Assembly: GCA_963773765.1 (NCBI GenBank) | Contig: CAVZCC010000006.1 | Span: forward strand, 124,001 to 188,000 | From: CAVZCC01 sp963773765 | GTDB taxonomy: Bacteria; Actinomycetota; Acidimicrobiia; Acidimicrobiales; Microtrichaceae | Direction: 5' to 3' | Length of the DNA: 64,000 nucleotides | Shown here: piece by piece, positions 8,766 to 17,666 of the stretch | How the letters are laid out: every line of letters starts with the position of its first letter | Numbering within the stretch: position 1 is the first letter of the stretch | The notes under the pieces: model-generated | Seen by the model: the letters and a program-made list of their open reading frames with translations, nothing else | What the model was told of the DNA's origin: nothing | Databases searched by the model: none | Made by a program: the position numbers and the translations under genes

Positions 8766-9235
8766 GGGGCGTGCTCTCCTGTGTCGGGGGGCGGCGTCAG
8801 CAACGCCATGGAATACGTCACCACGGACTGCGCCACCGGGCGCTCCAGGTCCTCGGGCCCGCCACCGTCGGAGTAGAGCAGCACGTCGCAGAGGGCCAGG
8901 GTGCGGCCCAGCTTGAGGATGCGGGCGTCGGCCACCAGGTCCACCGGCCGGGGCCGACGGAGGAAGTTGATGTTCAGGTTGGTGGTCACGGCCAGGGCCG
9001 CGGGGCCGATCCGGCTCAGCAGCGCGATGTAGGCCACGCCGTCGGCCAGGGCCATGAGCGTGGGGCCGGACACGGTGCCGCCGGGACGGAGGTCGGAGGA
9101 CCCCACCGGCTGGCGGACCCGGACGCCGTCGTGGTCGACCCGCTCGATGACCCAGCTCAGCGGCCGGTCGAAGGCGGCGGCCATGAACTCGTGGAGCTCG
9201 GTCGCGTCCATGGCCGGTGCCTGGTCCGGGGTCAT
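8762..9235 (-). CDS. PaaI-like hotdog-fold thioesterase
   Basis: A 157-residue hotdog protein. The central helix and glycine-rich turn read LRPGGTVSGPTLMALADGVAYIALL, followed by NLNINFLRRPRPVDLVADARILKLGR, the usual pattern of acyl-CoA thioesterases of the PaaI/DUF4442 group. These hydrolyse acyl- or aryl-CoA. I chose ATG at 9235 because CAGACT, a -10-like hexamer seen before the TetR and HxlR genes too, lies eight bases upstream and gives a leaderless start; GTG at 9253 would add six residues. First gene of the overlapping thioesterase-SDR-lyase run. Confidence 0.85.
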   Translation of the reverse strand: MTPDQAPAMDATELHEFMAAAFDRPLSWVIERVDHDGVRVRQPVGSSDLRPGGTVSGPTLMALADGVAYIALLSRIGPAALAVTTNLNINFLRRPRPVDLVADARILKLGRTLALCDVLLYSDGGGPEDLERPVAQSVVTYSMALLTPPPDTGEHAP

Positions 9236-9269
9236 GGGTCGGGAGTCTGGCACGCGGCGGACCGCTCGC

Positions 9270-10244
9270 TCACAGCCAGCCGGACTTCTTGAACTTGGTG
9301 TACAGGAACAGGCAGATGCTGATGATCCCGCCCATCACGATGAAGTAGCCGAACTCGGTGTCCAGCTCCGGCATGTGCTTGAAGTTCATGCCGTAGATGC
9401 CGGCGATCATGGTGGGGACGGCCAGGATGGCGACCCAGGCCGACATCTTGCGCATGTCCTCGTTCTGGCGGATGCCCACCTGGGTCAGGTTGGCCTCCAG
9501 CGCGGAGTGGAGCAGCTCCCGGTCGATCTGGATGAAGTCCATCACGCGGCGCAGGTCGTCGCTGGTGTCGGCCACGTAGCGCTGCAGTTCCTGGTTGAGC
9601 ACCGGGTGCTCGATGGTCTTGAGCTCGCTCAGCACGTCCACCAGCGGCGTCACGGCGCGGGAGAAGGCCAGGACCTGGCGCTGCAGCCGGTAGATGCGCT
9701 CGGTCGGGTCCACCTGGCGGTCGTCGGAGAACACCTGCAGCTCGACCTCGTCGATGTCCTTGGCGATCTCGGTGGTGACCGGGTAGTAGGCCTCCACCAC
9801 GGTGTCGAGGATCTCGTGCATGACCGCGCCGGGTCCGAGGGCCAGGCGCTCGGGGCGGGCCTCCATGCGCTGGCGGAGGAACCGCAGCGGCACGGCCTCT
9901 CCGTGGCGGACCACCAGGATGTGGCGGGGGGAGCACATCATCGTGATCTGGCCGTACTCCACCGACTCGCTGGCATCGACGTACTGGGCGGGCCGCAGCA
10001 CCACGGTGAGGGTGTCGCCGAACACGTCGACCTTCGGACGCTCGTGCGGGGCCTCGGCGTCCTCGAGGGCGAGGGGGTGGATCGCGAACGCCTCCGCGGC
10101 GTCATCCAGCTCCTCCGGGGTCGGGTCGAACAGGCCCAGCCACACGAACTCGTCGCCGGTGCGACAGGTGTTCACCAGGTCCAGGAACGTGCCGTCCACG
10201 TCCAGGCGCTTGCCGTCGCGGTAGACGCCCTGGCCGACGATCAT
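9270..10244 (-). CDS. corA: CorA-family magnesium transporter
   Basis: A 324-residue CorA protein: a soluble N-terminal domain (residues 1-255) with long helices (ERIYRLQRQVLAFSRAVTPL, then ELLHSALEANLTQVGIRQNEDMRKM), then two membrane segments. The first ends in the selectivity motif YGMNF (GMN) and the second is FGYFIVMGGIISICLFLYTKF with the basic tail KFKKSGWL. It works as a pentameric Mg2+ (or Co2+/Ni2+) channel. The ATG at 10244 overlaps the stop of the MBL-fold gene (10241-10243) by four bases, an odd pairing for a metal channel. No M-box-like leader is possible because there is no untranslated space. Confidence 0.92.
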   Translation of the reverse strand: MIVGQGVYRDGKRLDVDGTFLDLVNTCRTGDEFVWLGLFDPTPEELDDAAEAFAIHPLALEDAEAPHERPKVDVFGDTLTVVLRPAQYVDASESVEYGQITMMCSPRHILVVRHGEAVPLRFLRQRMEARPERLALGPGAVMHEILDTVVEAYYPVTTEIAKDIDEVELQVFSDDRQVDPTERIYRLQRQVLAFSRAVTPLVDVLSELKTIEHPVLNQELQRYVADTSDDLRRVMDFIQIDRELLHSALEANLTQVGIRQNEDMRKMSAWVAILAVPTMIAGIYGMNFKHMPELDTEFGYFIVMGGIISICLFLYTKFKKSGWL

Positions 10245-11512
10245 TGCGCGCCCCCGGTGTCGGCCAGCTGCTCGGACTCCCATGCCGCCCCCCCGAACAC
10301 GCCCTTGGCCATGAGTGACCGCTCGGCCCCGGCTCGGCGGGCGAACACGTCGGCCCGGACCCGCTGCACGCCGGCGTCCCTCGGCGCGGCCTGGGCCGCG
10401 AGCTCGGCCAGGTGCCCGGCCAGGCGGAGCTCGCCCTCGTCGACCAGGGCCAGGGCCCGGTCGGCCAGCACGGCGGCGCCCCCGGCCAGGTCTGCCAGCT
10501 CCGTCGCCAGGTCCGCCTGCGGGGCGGGCTTGAGGGAGGCGGGGTTGCCGTCGTACCAGCCCCCGTAGAGCCGCCAGATGTTGTGGACGATGAACTCGGG
10601 CTCGTCGTAGACCGGCTGCAGCCAGGGCAGGTCGGCGAGGTGGTCGGGCACCTTCACGCCGTGCAGCAGGACGTCCAGGCGTGCACCCTGGTTCATCAGC
10701 GCCAGCGACTGGTCCACCAGCGCTTCCAGGTACTCGGCGGTGGTGGTGAGGACCTGGGCGATCCGGGCCGTGCCGGCGATGGGCAGGCCGTGGCCCGGGA
10801 GCAGCAGCTCGGCGCCCAGGTCCGCCATGCGGCGCAGGGCCGCGGCCCACTCCGCCGGGTAGCGCTGGGCCTTCTGCGGGTTCCCGCAGTTGGGGGACAC
10901 CCAGATGAACAGGTCGCCGGTGCACAGGACCTTGCGGTCCGGGATCCAGGCCCACGTGTGGTCGTCGGTCTCGCCCCGGTCGTGGTGGAGCTCCACCGTG
11001 GTCGAGCCGACGCACACGTCGAGCCGGTCACGGTAGGTGGTGTCGGGGTAGCGGAACTCCGACGGGAACAGCGGCGCGGCCAGCCGGAACTGCCGCTGGT
11101 TGATGACGCCGTTGTACCCGTTGGTCAGGCGGTAGCGGTCGAACCGGTCCACCACCCGCTCGTGGGCGACCACGGTGGGGGACGGGGAACGTTGCTCCGC
11201 CTCGAACAGGGGGACGGAGAACACGTGGTCCACGTGGCCGTGGGTGTACACCGCGGTCTCCAGCGGGGCATCGGTCCAGGACCGGACGGCCTGGTGCACC
11301 TGCGTGGCGTGGATGACGCCGCCCGCATCCACCATGAGCAGTCGGCCCCCGTCCACCAGGGCCGTCACGTTGGCGAAGCTGTCCACGAAGGCCAGGCCGT
11401 CGCCCAGCTCGGTGAGCGTGCTGTTCCCCGTGGGCATGACGGGGTGGCGTTCGTCGATGGTGGTCTCGCCCGACAGGAGTCGCGCGGACAGCTCGAGGAG
11501 GTCGGTGCCCAC
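10241..11512 (-). CDS. MBL-fold hydrolase with alkylsulfatase dimerisation-like domain
   Basis: A 423-residue protein. Residues 1-240 are a metallo-beta-lactamase domain with the zinc motif THGHVDH (near residue 90), later HHDRGETDDHTW and the metal loop CTGDLFIWVSPNCGN, ending LLPGHGLPI. Residues 260-420 carry the block NIWRLYGGWYDGNPASLKPAP, characteristic of the alkyl sulfatase dimerisation domain of SdsA1-type (type III) sulfatases. It may hydrolyse alkyl sulfate esters, releasing alcohol and sulfate. No signal peptide is visible, so it should be cytoplasmic. GTG at 11512 lies six bases after a -10 box TAGGCT, so the transcript is leaderless. Coupled to corA downstream. Confidence 0.82.
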   Translation of the reverse strand: MGTDLLELSARLLSGETTIDERHPVMPTGNSTLTELGDGLAFVDSFANVTALVDGGRLLMVDAGGVIHATQVHQAVRSWTDAPLETAVYTHGHVDHVFSVPLFEAEQRSPSPTVVAHERVVDRFDRYRLTNGYNGVINQRQFRLAAPLFPSEFRYPDTTYRDRLDVCVGSTTVELHHDRGETDDHTWAWIPDRKVLCTGDLFIWVSPNCGNPQKAQRYPAEWAAALRRMADLGAELLLPGHGLPIAGTARIAQVLTTTAEYLEALVDQSLALMNQGARLDVLLHGVKVPDHLADLPWLQPVYDEPEFIVHNIWRLYGGWYDGNPASLKPAPQADLATELADLAGGAAVLADRALALVDEGELRLAGHLAELAAQAAPRDAGVQRVRADVFARRAGAERSLMAKGVFGGAAWESEQLADTGGAQ

Positions 11513-11581
11513 CGGTCCAGCCTACGGGGAGCGACGCTGCGCCGGGACCGTGGCCCGGCCGGCGGGGGTGGGCCCGGTCGG

Positions 11582-12607
11582 TCAGGCCGGCGCGGGCTGG
11601 TCCATGAGCAGTGCCAGGTGGGTCCGCCGGTCGCCCAGGGTGCGGGTCCGGACCTGGGCCCGGGTCACGAAGCGGTGGGCGGTGTGCTCCCAGGTGAACC
11701 CGATCCCGCCGTGGTTCTGGACGTTGACCTGCGCGTTGGCGACCGCGGCGTCGGCGGCCACGGACCGGGCGGCGTGGGCGTGGAAGGCGGCGTCGGGCAG
11801 CCCGTCCACCACGGCCAGCGCGGCGTAGCGCACCAGGCTGGTGGCCGCCTCGGCCCGGACCGCCATGTCCGCGCAGCGGTGCTTGACCGCCTGGAACGAG
11901 CCGATGGGACGCCCGAACTGCTCGCGGTCCTTGGCGTACTCCGTGGACTGCTCGGCGGTGGCCCGGGCGATGCCGGCCAGCTCCGCCGCCACCAGGACCG
12001 TGCCCCGCAGGCGGAGCACCGAGGCGTCGTCCAGGTGGGCCAGGGCCCCGCGCTCGGACACCGCGGTGGTGGCCAGCGGCACGAGCGGGTCGATCGAGGC
12101 CAGGGCCTGGGGCACCAGGCCGTCGGTGCCGACCAGGGCGGCGTGGTCGTCGGCCATCACCAGGAGCAGGTCGGCGCCGCCGTGGTCGGTCACCCGGAAC
12201 GAGCCGTCCACGGTGGCGCCGACGACGGCGGGCCCGTCGCCCTCCGGTTCGGCCAGCGCCACCACCAGCTCCCCGGCCAGGATGCGACCGGCCAGCTCCG
12301 CATGGCCGGCCAGCGCGGCCAGCCGTCCGCCCAGCACGGTGGCCAGGAAGGGTCCGGGCGTGGCATGGGCGCCCAGCTCGGCGAACAGCAGCGCCTCCTC
12401 CACCAGCGTGTAGCCGACGCCGCCGAGGGGCTCGTCCAGGCCCAGGCCGAACCACCCGAGGGCTGCGCACCGCTCCCACAGCGACCGGTCCACCACGCTG
12501 TCGGCGCCGTCGAGCGCGGCCAGGGCGTGCAGGTCGAAGTCCCGGTCCAACTGGGACCGGACGGTGGCGATGATCTCGTCCTGTTCGGGGGTGGGCAGCA
12601 GGTCCAT
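11582..12607 (-). CDS. Acyl-CoA dehydrogenase, small subunit-like
   Basis: A 341-residue acyl-CoA dehydrogenase, shorter than the usual ~380. The C-terminal helices carry YAKDREQFGRPIGSFQAVKH and NVQNHGGIGFTWEHTAHRF, both typical, while the N-terminal half and middle strand region are diverged. It directly follows a second dehydrogenase (12650-13834) on the same strand. Such unequal pairs in actinobacteria (FadE26/FadE27, FadE28/FadE29) form alpha2-beta2 enzymes with one active site per heterodimer and act on steroid side-chain CoA esters. That pairing is inferred from gene order and length. FAD oxidises the acyl-CoA to 2-enoyl-CoA. Confidence 0.85.
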   Translation of the reverse strand: MDLLPTPEQDEIIATVRSQLDRDFDLHALAALDGADSVVDRSLWERCAALGWFGLGLDEPLGGVGYTLVEEALLFAELGAHATPGPFLATVLGGRLAALAGHAELAGRILAGELVVALAEPEGDGPAVVGATVDGSFRVTDHGGADLLLVMADDHAALVGTDGLVPQALASIDPLVPLATTAVSERGALAHLDDASVLRLRGTVLVAAELAGIARATAEQSTEYAKDREQFGRPIGSFQAVKHRCADMAVRAEAATSLVRYAALAVVDGLPDAAFHAHAARSVAADAAVANAQVNVQNHGGIGFTWEHTAHRFVTRAQVRTRTLGDRRTHLALLMDQPAPA

Positions 12608-12649
12608 GGTCGTCGGTCTCCGCTCGTCGCTCGTCAGGGCCGGTGCCGG

Positions 12650-13834
12650 TCAGGCCCGGGGCAGGCCGAGCACACGCTCGCCCACGATGTTGCGCTGGAT
12701 GTCGGTGGTGCCGCCGCCGATGGTGTAGGCGAAGGACTGCAGGTACGGCCCGGTCCACACGCCCTCGCCGTCGACCGGGGTGAGCCGGAAGGCGTCGGCG
12801 CCGATGATGTCCAGGGCCAGCTGGTACACCCGCTGGTGCAGCTCGCCGTGGAACAGGCGGATCATGGACCCCTCCGCGCCGGGCATGCCGGTGCGGGCGT
12901 TGCGGGAGATCCCGGCGATCGTCATGGCCCGCAGGGCGTCCACCTCGGCCCGGGCCGTGGCCAGGCGGCGGGCCAGCTCGTCGTCCGCGATGGCGGGCCG
13001 GCGCCCGTCGGGGCCGGTGCGCACCCTGGCCTCGTCGATGAGCCGTTCCACCGTGGCGGCCAGCTCCACCTGGTCGGCCATGAACGCCGTGCCCCGCTCG
13101 AAGCTCAGGGTGGACATGGCGGTGCGCCACCCGTTGTGCAGCCCTCCCACCACGTTGGTGAGCGGAATGCGGACCTCGTCGTAGAAGACCTCGCAGAAGT
13201 CCGTGACGTGGCTCATCGTCCGGATCTCGCGGATCTCGATGCCGGGGGTGCGCATGTCGCAGATGACCCAGGTGATGCCCTTGTGCTTGGGGGCGTCGGG
13301 GTCGGTGCGGACCAGGAGCTCCTGCACGTCGGCCACGTGGGCGTAGCTCGTCCACGTCTTCTGGCCGGTGACCACCAGGTGGTCGCCGTCGATCTCGGCC
13401 CGGGTGCTCAGCCCGCCCAGGTCCGACCCCGCGCCGGGCTCGGAGAAGCCCTGGCACCAGACCTGCTCGCCCCGGAGGATCTTGGGCAGGTAGGTGGACT
13501 TCTGGTCCTCGTCGCCGTTGACGATGATGGTCGGACCGCCGTGCAGGTTGCCCACGAAGGTGCACGAGTTGTTCAGGGTGAACGGCGGGTTGGCCGAGGC
13601 GAACTCCTCGTACCAGATCATCTGCTGGATGTCGGTCAGGCCGCGGCCGCCGTACTCGGTGGGCCAGGAGATGCCGGCCCAGCCCCCGTCGTAGAGGGTG
13701 CGCTGCCAGGCCAGGTCGAACTCCCGCATCTCCCGGCCCTCGGGGGGCCGGGGCTCGGTCGGGAGGTTGCCGCGCAACCAGGTGCGCGCCTCCTCACGGA
13801 AGGCCTGCTCCTCGGCGGTCAGATCGAGGTTCAT
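12650..13834 (-). CDS. Acyl-CoA dehydrogenase, large subunit-like
   Basis: A 394-residue acyl-CoA dehydrogenase. Landmarks are WAGISWPTEYGGRGLTDIQQ (residues 50-70), the flavin and substrate block CQGFSEPGAGSDLGGLSTRA, GQKTWTSYAHVAD, and the C-terminal GGGTTDIQRNIVGERVLGLPR. In the position of the MCAD-type C-terminal catalytic glutamate (YEGT) it has GGGT, so the base must lie elsewhere, as in FadE26-like proteins and isovaleryl-CoA dehydrogenase. ATG at 13834 lies six bases after the -10 box TAGCGT, giving a leaderless message. The next gene, a smaller dehydrogenase, follows after 42 bases and is probably its partner subunit. Confidence 0.9.
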   Translation of the reverse strand: MNLDLTAEEQAFREEARTWLRGNLPTEPRPPEGREMREFDLAWQRTLYDGGWAGISWPTEYGGRGLTDIQQMIWYEEFASANPPFTLNNSCTFVGNLHGGPTIIVNGDEDQKSTYLPKILRGEQVWCQGFSEPGAGSDLGGLSTRAEIDGDHLVVTGQKTWTSYAHVADVQELLVRTDPDAPKHKGITWVICDMRTPGIEIREIRTMSHVTDFCEVFYDEVRIPLTNVVGGLHNGWRTAMSTLSFERGTAFMADQVELAATVERLIDEARVRTGPDGRRPAIADDELARRLATARAEVDALRAMTIAGISRNARTGMPGAEGSMIRLFHGELHQRVYQLALDIIGADAFRLTPVDGEGVWTGPYLQSFAYTIGGGTTDIQRNIVGERVLGLPRA

Positions 13835-13855
13835 GGGGCGACGCTACCCCCTGAC

Positions 13856-13870
13856 CTGACGGGTCGTCAG
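13856..13870 (-). terminator. Small hairpin after the Pro-rich protein gene
   Basis: CTGACG-GGT-CGTCAG forms a 6-bp stem with a 3-base loop just past the stop codon of the leftward Pro-rich gene. It lies 10 bases upstream of the -10 box (13841-13846) of the acyl-CoA dehydrogenase, so it could instead be an operator. Confidence 0.35.
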
Positions 13871-13877
13871 ATGTGGC

Positions 13878-14802
13878 TCACCCGGTGGTGAGGCCGTCCA
13901 GGAGGCACGTGATCCTCTGGACCTCGTCACCGGCGCTGCCGGTGGCCTCCCAGTCGGCGGTGTCCTTCCCGTCGACCTTGAGGTCGTCCACGAAGGAGCG
14001 GTCGACCATGTCCTTGGTCTCCGCGTCCTCGAACACCACCGTCACGCGGGCGGTGACCTGGTCGTCGTTGTCGTTGGTCACCGTGCCCGACGCGGTCATG
14101 GTGCCGTCGGCCTCGATCACGCAGCTGTCCACGGTGGCCTCCAGGCCGGTCCCCGAGCCGCCGCCCAAGCAGCGCCAGGACGCCGATCGCCCCGGCGACG
14201 GCAAGCAGCGCCACCACCAGGAGGGCGATGATCAGCCCGGTGCGCTTCTTCTTGGGCGGGCCCACGGTGGCGACGGCCCCGGCCGCGGCCGGGTAGGCGG
14301 GCGGCGGGTAGCCCTGCTGCGGCGGGTAGCCGGGCTGGGCGTAGCCCGGTGGCGGGGCACCCGGTGCCTGCATGGGCGGTTGGGGCGGGTAGCCGGCGGG
14401 CGGGGCCACGGGCGGGACCATGGCGGTCGGGGGGGCCTCGGGCGGCGCGGCCGGGGGAACGAACGCGGTCGGCTCACCGCTGGGCGGGGCCTGCGGGTCC
14501 GGCACCACGTACTGCCCGGTGGCGGGGTCCACCGGGGGTGGGCCGGCCGGCGCGGCCCCGGCGTCCGGGGCGGGCCACGCCGGCGGCTGGTCGGGTGCCT
14601 GCGGCGGCGCGGGCGGTGGCGGTGACTGCGGGGCGACCGGCGGCGCGGGTGGCGGAGTGGCGGCCGGGGGCGGCGGCGTGGCAGCGGGGGGTGGCGGGGC
14701 GGCGGCGGGCGGCGGGGGAGGAGGGGGCGCGGCCGACGGGGGCGGCGGCGGGGTGGACCCGCCGTCCTGCTGTTCGGGCCCGGTGGGCTGGTCGTCGGTC
14801 AT
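13878..14802 (-). pseudogene. Proline-rich membrane protein, one frameshift
   Basis: Read leftward from ATG 14802 (RBS GGAGG seven bases before) there are ~175 residues very rich in Pro, Ala and Gly with PGYPPQQGYPPPAYP repeats. A charged PPKKKRT then precedes one membrane helix (GLIIALLVVALLAVAGAIGVLALL), and the outside domain runs to the stop at 13878. The outside part (EATVDSCVIEADGTMTASGTV, then RVTVVFEDAETKDMVDRSF) looks like a small beta domain of the FxLYD type. An extra base in the GGG run at about 14165 throws the last ~100 residues out of frame. The protein is probably anchored with its C-terminus outside; function unknown. The hairpin at 13856-13870 may end its message. Confidence 0.7.
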
Positions 14803-14905
14803 GGGGACACCTCCGCGGGGGACCCGCTGATGCTACCGACGACCACTTCACGAAGTGTTCATCATCGGGGACCGTCATTGCCACGGACGGCCCGGCCGGG
14901 GTGTG

Positions 14906-14911
14906 TACCGT
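14906..14911 (+). promoter_or_regulatory. -10 box of the PIN-PhoH gene
   Basis: TACCGT nine bases before ATG 14921. Expected transcription start is within a few bases of the start codon, so the message is leaderless or nearly so. No ribosome-binding purine run is present. Confidence 0.55.
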
Positions 14912-14920
14912 CGCCACCAC

Positions 14921-16201
14921 ATGCGCACCTTCGTCCTGGACACGTCGGTGCTGCTGGCGGACCCGGCGGCACTGACCAAGTTCGATGAGCACGACGTGGT
15001 GGTCCCACTCGTGGTCCTGACCGAGCTGGAGGCCAAACGACAGCACCCCGAACTGGGGTGGTCCGCCCGGGAGGCACTGCGGAGCCTGGAGCGGTTGCGG
15101 GTGCAGTGCGGGACGCTCACCGACCCCATCCCGGTCAACGACCGGGGCGGCCGGGTCCGGGTGGAGCTCAACCACATCGACTCGTCCTCCCTGCCGGAGG
15201 CGTTCTCGTCGTCGGTCAACGACCACCGCATCCTGGCCGTGGCCCGGAACCTGGCGGACAAGGGCGTGGACGTGGTGCTGGTCACCAAGGACCTGCCGCT
15301 CCGGCTCAAGGCGGCGGTGGTCGGCCTGGAGGCCGACGAGTACCGCCACGAGATGGTGGACGCCGACGGCTGGTCCGGCCTCCAGGAGCTGGACGTGGAG
15401 GCCGACCTGGTGGACCGGCTCTACCACGACCGGTCCGTCGTGCTGGACGCCGGCGGCTCGTTGCCGGTCAACGTCGGGCTGGTGCTGCGGTCCAGCGGCG
15501 GCTCCGCCCTGGCCCGCCAGCGGGCCGACGGCCGGGCCCACCTGGTGGACGGCGACCGCCACCTGTTCGACGTGCGCGGTCGCTCGGCGGAGCAGCGGGT
15601 GGCGCTCGACCTGCTGGCGGACGAGTCGGTCGGCATCGTGTCGCTGGGCGGGCCGGCCGGCACCGGCAAGTCGGTGCTGGCCCTGGCCGCCGGGTTGGAG
15701 GCGGTGCTGGAGCGCCGGACCCACCGCAAGGTGATCGTGTTCCGACCCCTGTTCGCGGTCGGCGGCCAGGAGCTCGGCTACCTGCCGGGCAGCGAGACCG
15801 AGAAGATGAGCCCGTGGGCGGCCGCGGTCACCGACGCGCTGGAGGCCATCGCCGGGCGCGAGGTGATCGAGGAGGTGGTGGAGCGCGAGCTGGTGGAGGT
15901 GCTGCCGCTCACCCACATCCGGGGCCGGACGCTGACCGACTGCTTCGTGGTGGTCGACGAGGCCCAGAACCTGGAGCGGATGGTCCTGCTCACCGCGCTG
16001 ACCCGCCTGGGTGAGGGGAGCCGGGTGGTGCTGACCCACGACGTGGCCCAGCGGGACAACCTCCGGGTGGGCCGGCGGGACGGCATCGCCTCGGTGGTCA
16101 CCCTGCTGCGGGGCAACCCCCTGTTCGGCCACGTCACCCTGAGCCGCTCCGAGCGCAGCCCGGTGGCCGCCCTCGTCAGCGGACTGCTCGACGCCGGCTG
16201 A
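14921..16201 (+). CDS. PIN-PhoH fusion protein (PhoH2-type RNase/ATPase)
   Basis: A 426-residue fusion. The N-terminal PIN nuclease domain has the acidic residues in RTFVLDTSVLLADP, VLTELEAKR and SVNDHRILAVARNL. From ~residue 230 a PhoH ATPase follows, with Walker A GPAGTGKSVLALAAG, motif KVIVFRPLFAVGGQELGYLPG and Walker B CFVVVDEAQNLE. PhoH2 proteins unwind and cut RNA and are related to toxin-antitoxin PIN proteins. The start at 14921 follows a near-leaderless promoter; a longer frame from 14855 has no supporting motif. No obvious antitoxin gene precedes it. It converges on the SLC41-like gene across a nested inverted repeat. Confidence 0.92.
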   Translation: MRTFVLDTSVLLADPAALTKFDEHDVVVPLVVLTELEAKRQHPELGWSAREALRSLERLRVQCGTLTDPIPVNDRGGRVRVELNHIDSSSLPEAFSSSVNDHRILAVARNLADKGVDVVLVTKDLPLRLKAAVVGLEADEYRHEMVDADGWSGLQELDVEADLVDRLYHDRSVVLDAGGSLPVNVGLVLRSSGGSALARQRADGRAHLVDGDRHLFDVRGRSAEQRVALDLLADESVGIVSLGGPAGTGKSVLALAAGLEAVLERRTHRKVIVFRPLFAVGGQELGYLPGSETEKMSPWAAAVTDALEAIAGREVIEEVVERELVEVLPLTHIRGRTLTDCFVVVDEAQNLERMVLLTALTRLGEGSRVVLTHDVAQRDNLRVGRRDGIASVVTLLRGNPLFGHVTLSRSERSPVAALVSGLLDAG

Positions 16202-16205
16202 CGCC

Positions 16206-16307
16206 GCCCCAACCGCTCGCCCGCCGACCGCCCCGGCAGACATGCGTCACTTCTCGGGAGCTGCCACCGAAAGGTGACGCCAGAACCAGGGGGAGAGCGG
16301 GTGGGGC
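16206..16307. terminator. Nested inverted repeats between convergent genes
   Basis: Outer arms GCCCCAACCGCTC (16206-16218) and GAGCGGGTGGGGC (16295-16307) pair at 12 of 13 positions. Inner arms GCGTCAC (16244-16250) and GTGACGC (16274-16280) pair perfectly. The structure fills the 124-base gap between the ends of PIN-PhoH and the SLC41-like carrier. It probably ends both transcripts; a short structured RNA is the other option. Confidence 0.45.
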
Positions 16308-16325
16308 GTCGGCGGACCACCCGAC

Positions 16326-17582
16326 TCAGGCCACGCCCAGGGCGACGATGGTGAAGATCAGCGCCACCACCCCCACGAAGTCCACCGACGCGGTGACCAC
16401 CGGGATGCCGTAGGTGTCCGGGTCCAGGTTCACCCGCCACGCCGCGATCGTCCCGTAGTAGGCGAGCGCCACCACGAACGCCACGGCGAACATGCCGCCG
16501 ATGAGCGAGACCAGCACCATCCAGCCCACCCCCGGGGTGGACTGGCCCAGGAGGCGGGCCACCACGTCGGCGCCGATCCCGTTGAACAGGAACACGGGGA
16601 AGCCGATCGTGAACACCAGGAGTGCGTCCCGGGTCACCTCCAGGCCGGGCCGGATGCGCGGCTCGACCAGGCCGAGGTGCAGGTTGGTGGCGACGCGGCT
16701 GGACAGGATGCCGCCGAGTGCGCCGGCGGAGCTCACGAACGCCGGTTGCAGCACCAGCAGCGCAGGCAGGGCGGCGAAGATGGCCAACTGCTTCTGCACC
16801 GCCACACCGGCCAGGGTGGACAGCACCACCGCTGCGGACAGGACGGGGAGCGACTCCCAGATGATGGTGCGGAGCTCGGCCAGCCGGGCCCGCAACGACA
16901 CCACGAACACCGCGATGCTCAGCGCCACCATGGTCCAGGCCAGGGTGGTGGTGACCGAACCCAGGCCGAGCAGCTTGGTGGCCAGGAACAGCGCCGGGAT
17001 GGTGATGACGTCGCCCAGCGTGGACACGGTGGGTGCGACCAGGTTGTCCATGTCCCAGCCCCGGCGGACCGCGCCCAGCGACAGCAGCACGGTGGCGGCC
17101 AGGACCACCAGGCTGGCCAGCACGCCGCCGGCGACGGAGATGAGGGCGAGGTCCAGCACGCCGATCGTGTTGTCGACCCCGAAGCCGACCGAGATCACGC
17201 GGGCCACCACGGCCAGGAACAGCGACAGCACGAACGTGAGCGACAGGGAGGCCAGCACGTTCTGGCCCAGCACCGACTCCCGGCGGAACGACACGCGGAA
17301 CGTGCCGGTGTGGATGGAGGTGGAGATCCGGTTCCCGAAGGCGCCGAAGATGTTGCCCCGCAGCCCGATGGCGGCGGGCACCATCACCAGCAGGCCCGGC
17401 AGGTCCTCGAAGGTGCCGGTGAGGGATCCCAGCACCGCGCCCGCCACCAGGCTGGTGCAGGAGTTGAAGAACAGGGCGACCAGGCTCTGGCGCGCCGCGT
17501 CCCCGGTCGGACCCAGGAGGTCGACCAGGCGGCGGCCCAGGTCCAGGGGCCGCGGGATCCAGGAGGGAAGCCGGCGGGCCAT
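16326..17582 (-). CDS. SLC41/MgtE-type divalent cation carrier (membrane domain only)
   Basis: A 418-residue polytopic membrane protein with about ten hydrophobic segments in two repeats. Each repeat begins with a motif like the MgtE pore helix: PAAIGLRGNIFGAFGNRIST near residue 80 and PAFVSSAGALGGILSSRVAT near residue 270. There is no cytoplasmic MgtE N-domain or CBS pair, so it looks like the SLC41A group of Mg2+ carriers. ATG 17582 is preferred because CACTCT lies six bases upstream in the leaderless arrangement seen elsewhere here; GTG 17603 would add seven residues. Together with CorA, the window encodes two unrelated magnesium-type transporters. Confidence 0.8.
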   Translation of the reverse strand: MARRLPSWIPRPLDLGRRLVDLLGPTGDAARQSLVALFFNSCTSLVAGAVLGSLTGTFEDLPGLLVMVPAAIGLRGNIFGAFGNRISTSIHTGTFRVSFRRESVLGQNVLASLSLTFVLSLFLAVVARVISVGFGVDNTIGVLDLALISVAGGVLASLVVLAATVLLSLGAVRRGWDMDNLVAPTVSTLGDVITIPALFLATKLLGLGSVTTTLAWTMVALSIAVFVVSLRARLAELRTIIWESLPVLSAAVVLSTLAGVAVQKQLAIFAALPALLVLQPAFVSSAGALGGILSSRVATNLHLGLVEPRIRPGLEVTRDALLVFTIGFPVFLFNGIGADVVARLLGQSTPGVGWMVLVSLIGGMFAVAFVVALAYYGTIAAWRVNLDPDTYGIPVVTASVDFVGVVALIFTIVALGVA

Positions 17583-17666
17583 CGTCGCAGAGTGCCTCTG
17601 CACGGGATCGGGGCGGCCTCGGGCCGCCGGACGGACCGGCTCACCCTAGTGGGGTGCGAACGGCGC

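Noticed and set aside
9180..10260. M-box or other magnesium riboswitch upstream of corA or the SLC41-like gene
   Set aside because: The corA start overlaps the upstream stop codon and the SLC41-like start has almost no leader, so there is no room for a riboswitch.
10412..13891. A 1159-codon open frame on the plus strand
   Set aside because: Antisense to the MBL-fold and acyl-CoA dehydrogenase genes, with His/Gln/Gly/Val-rich shadow composition and no motif.
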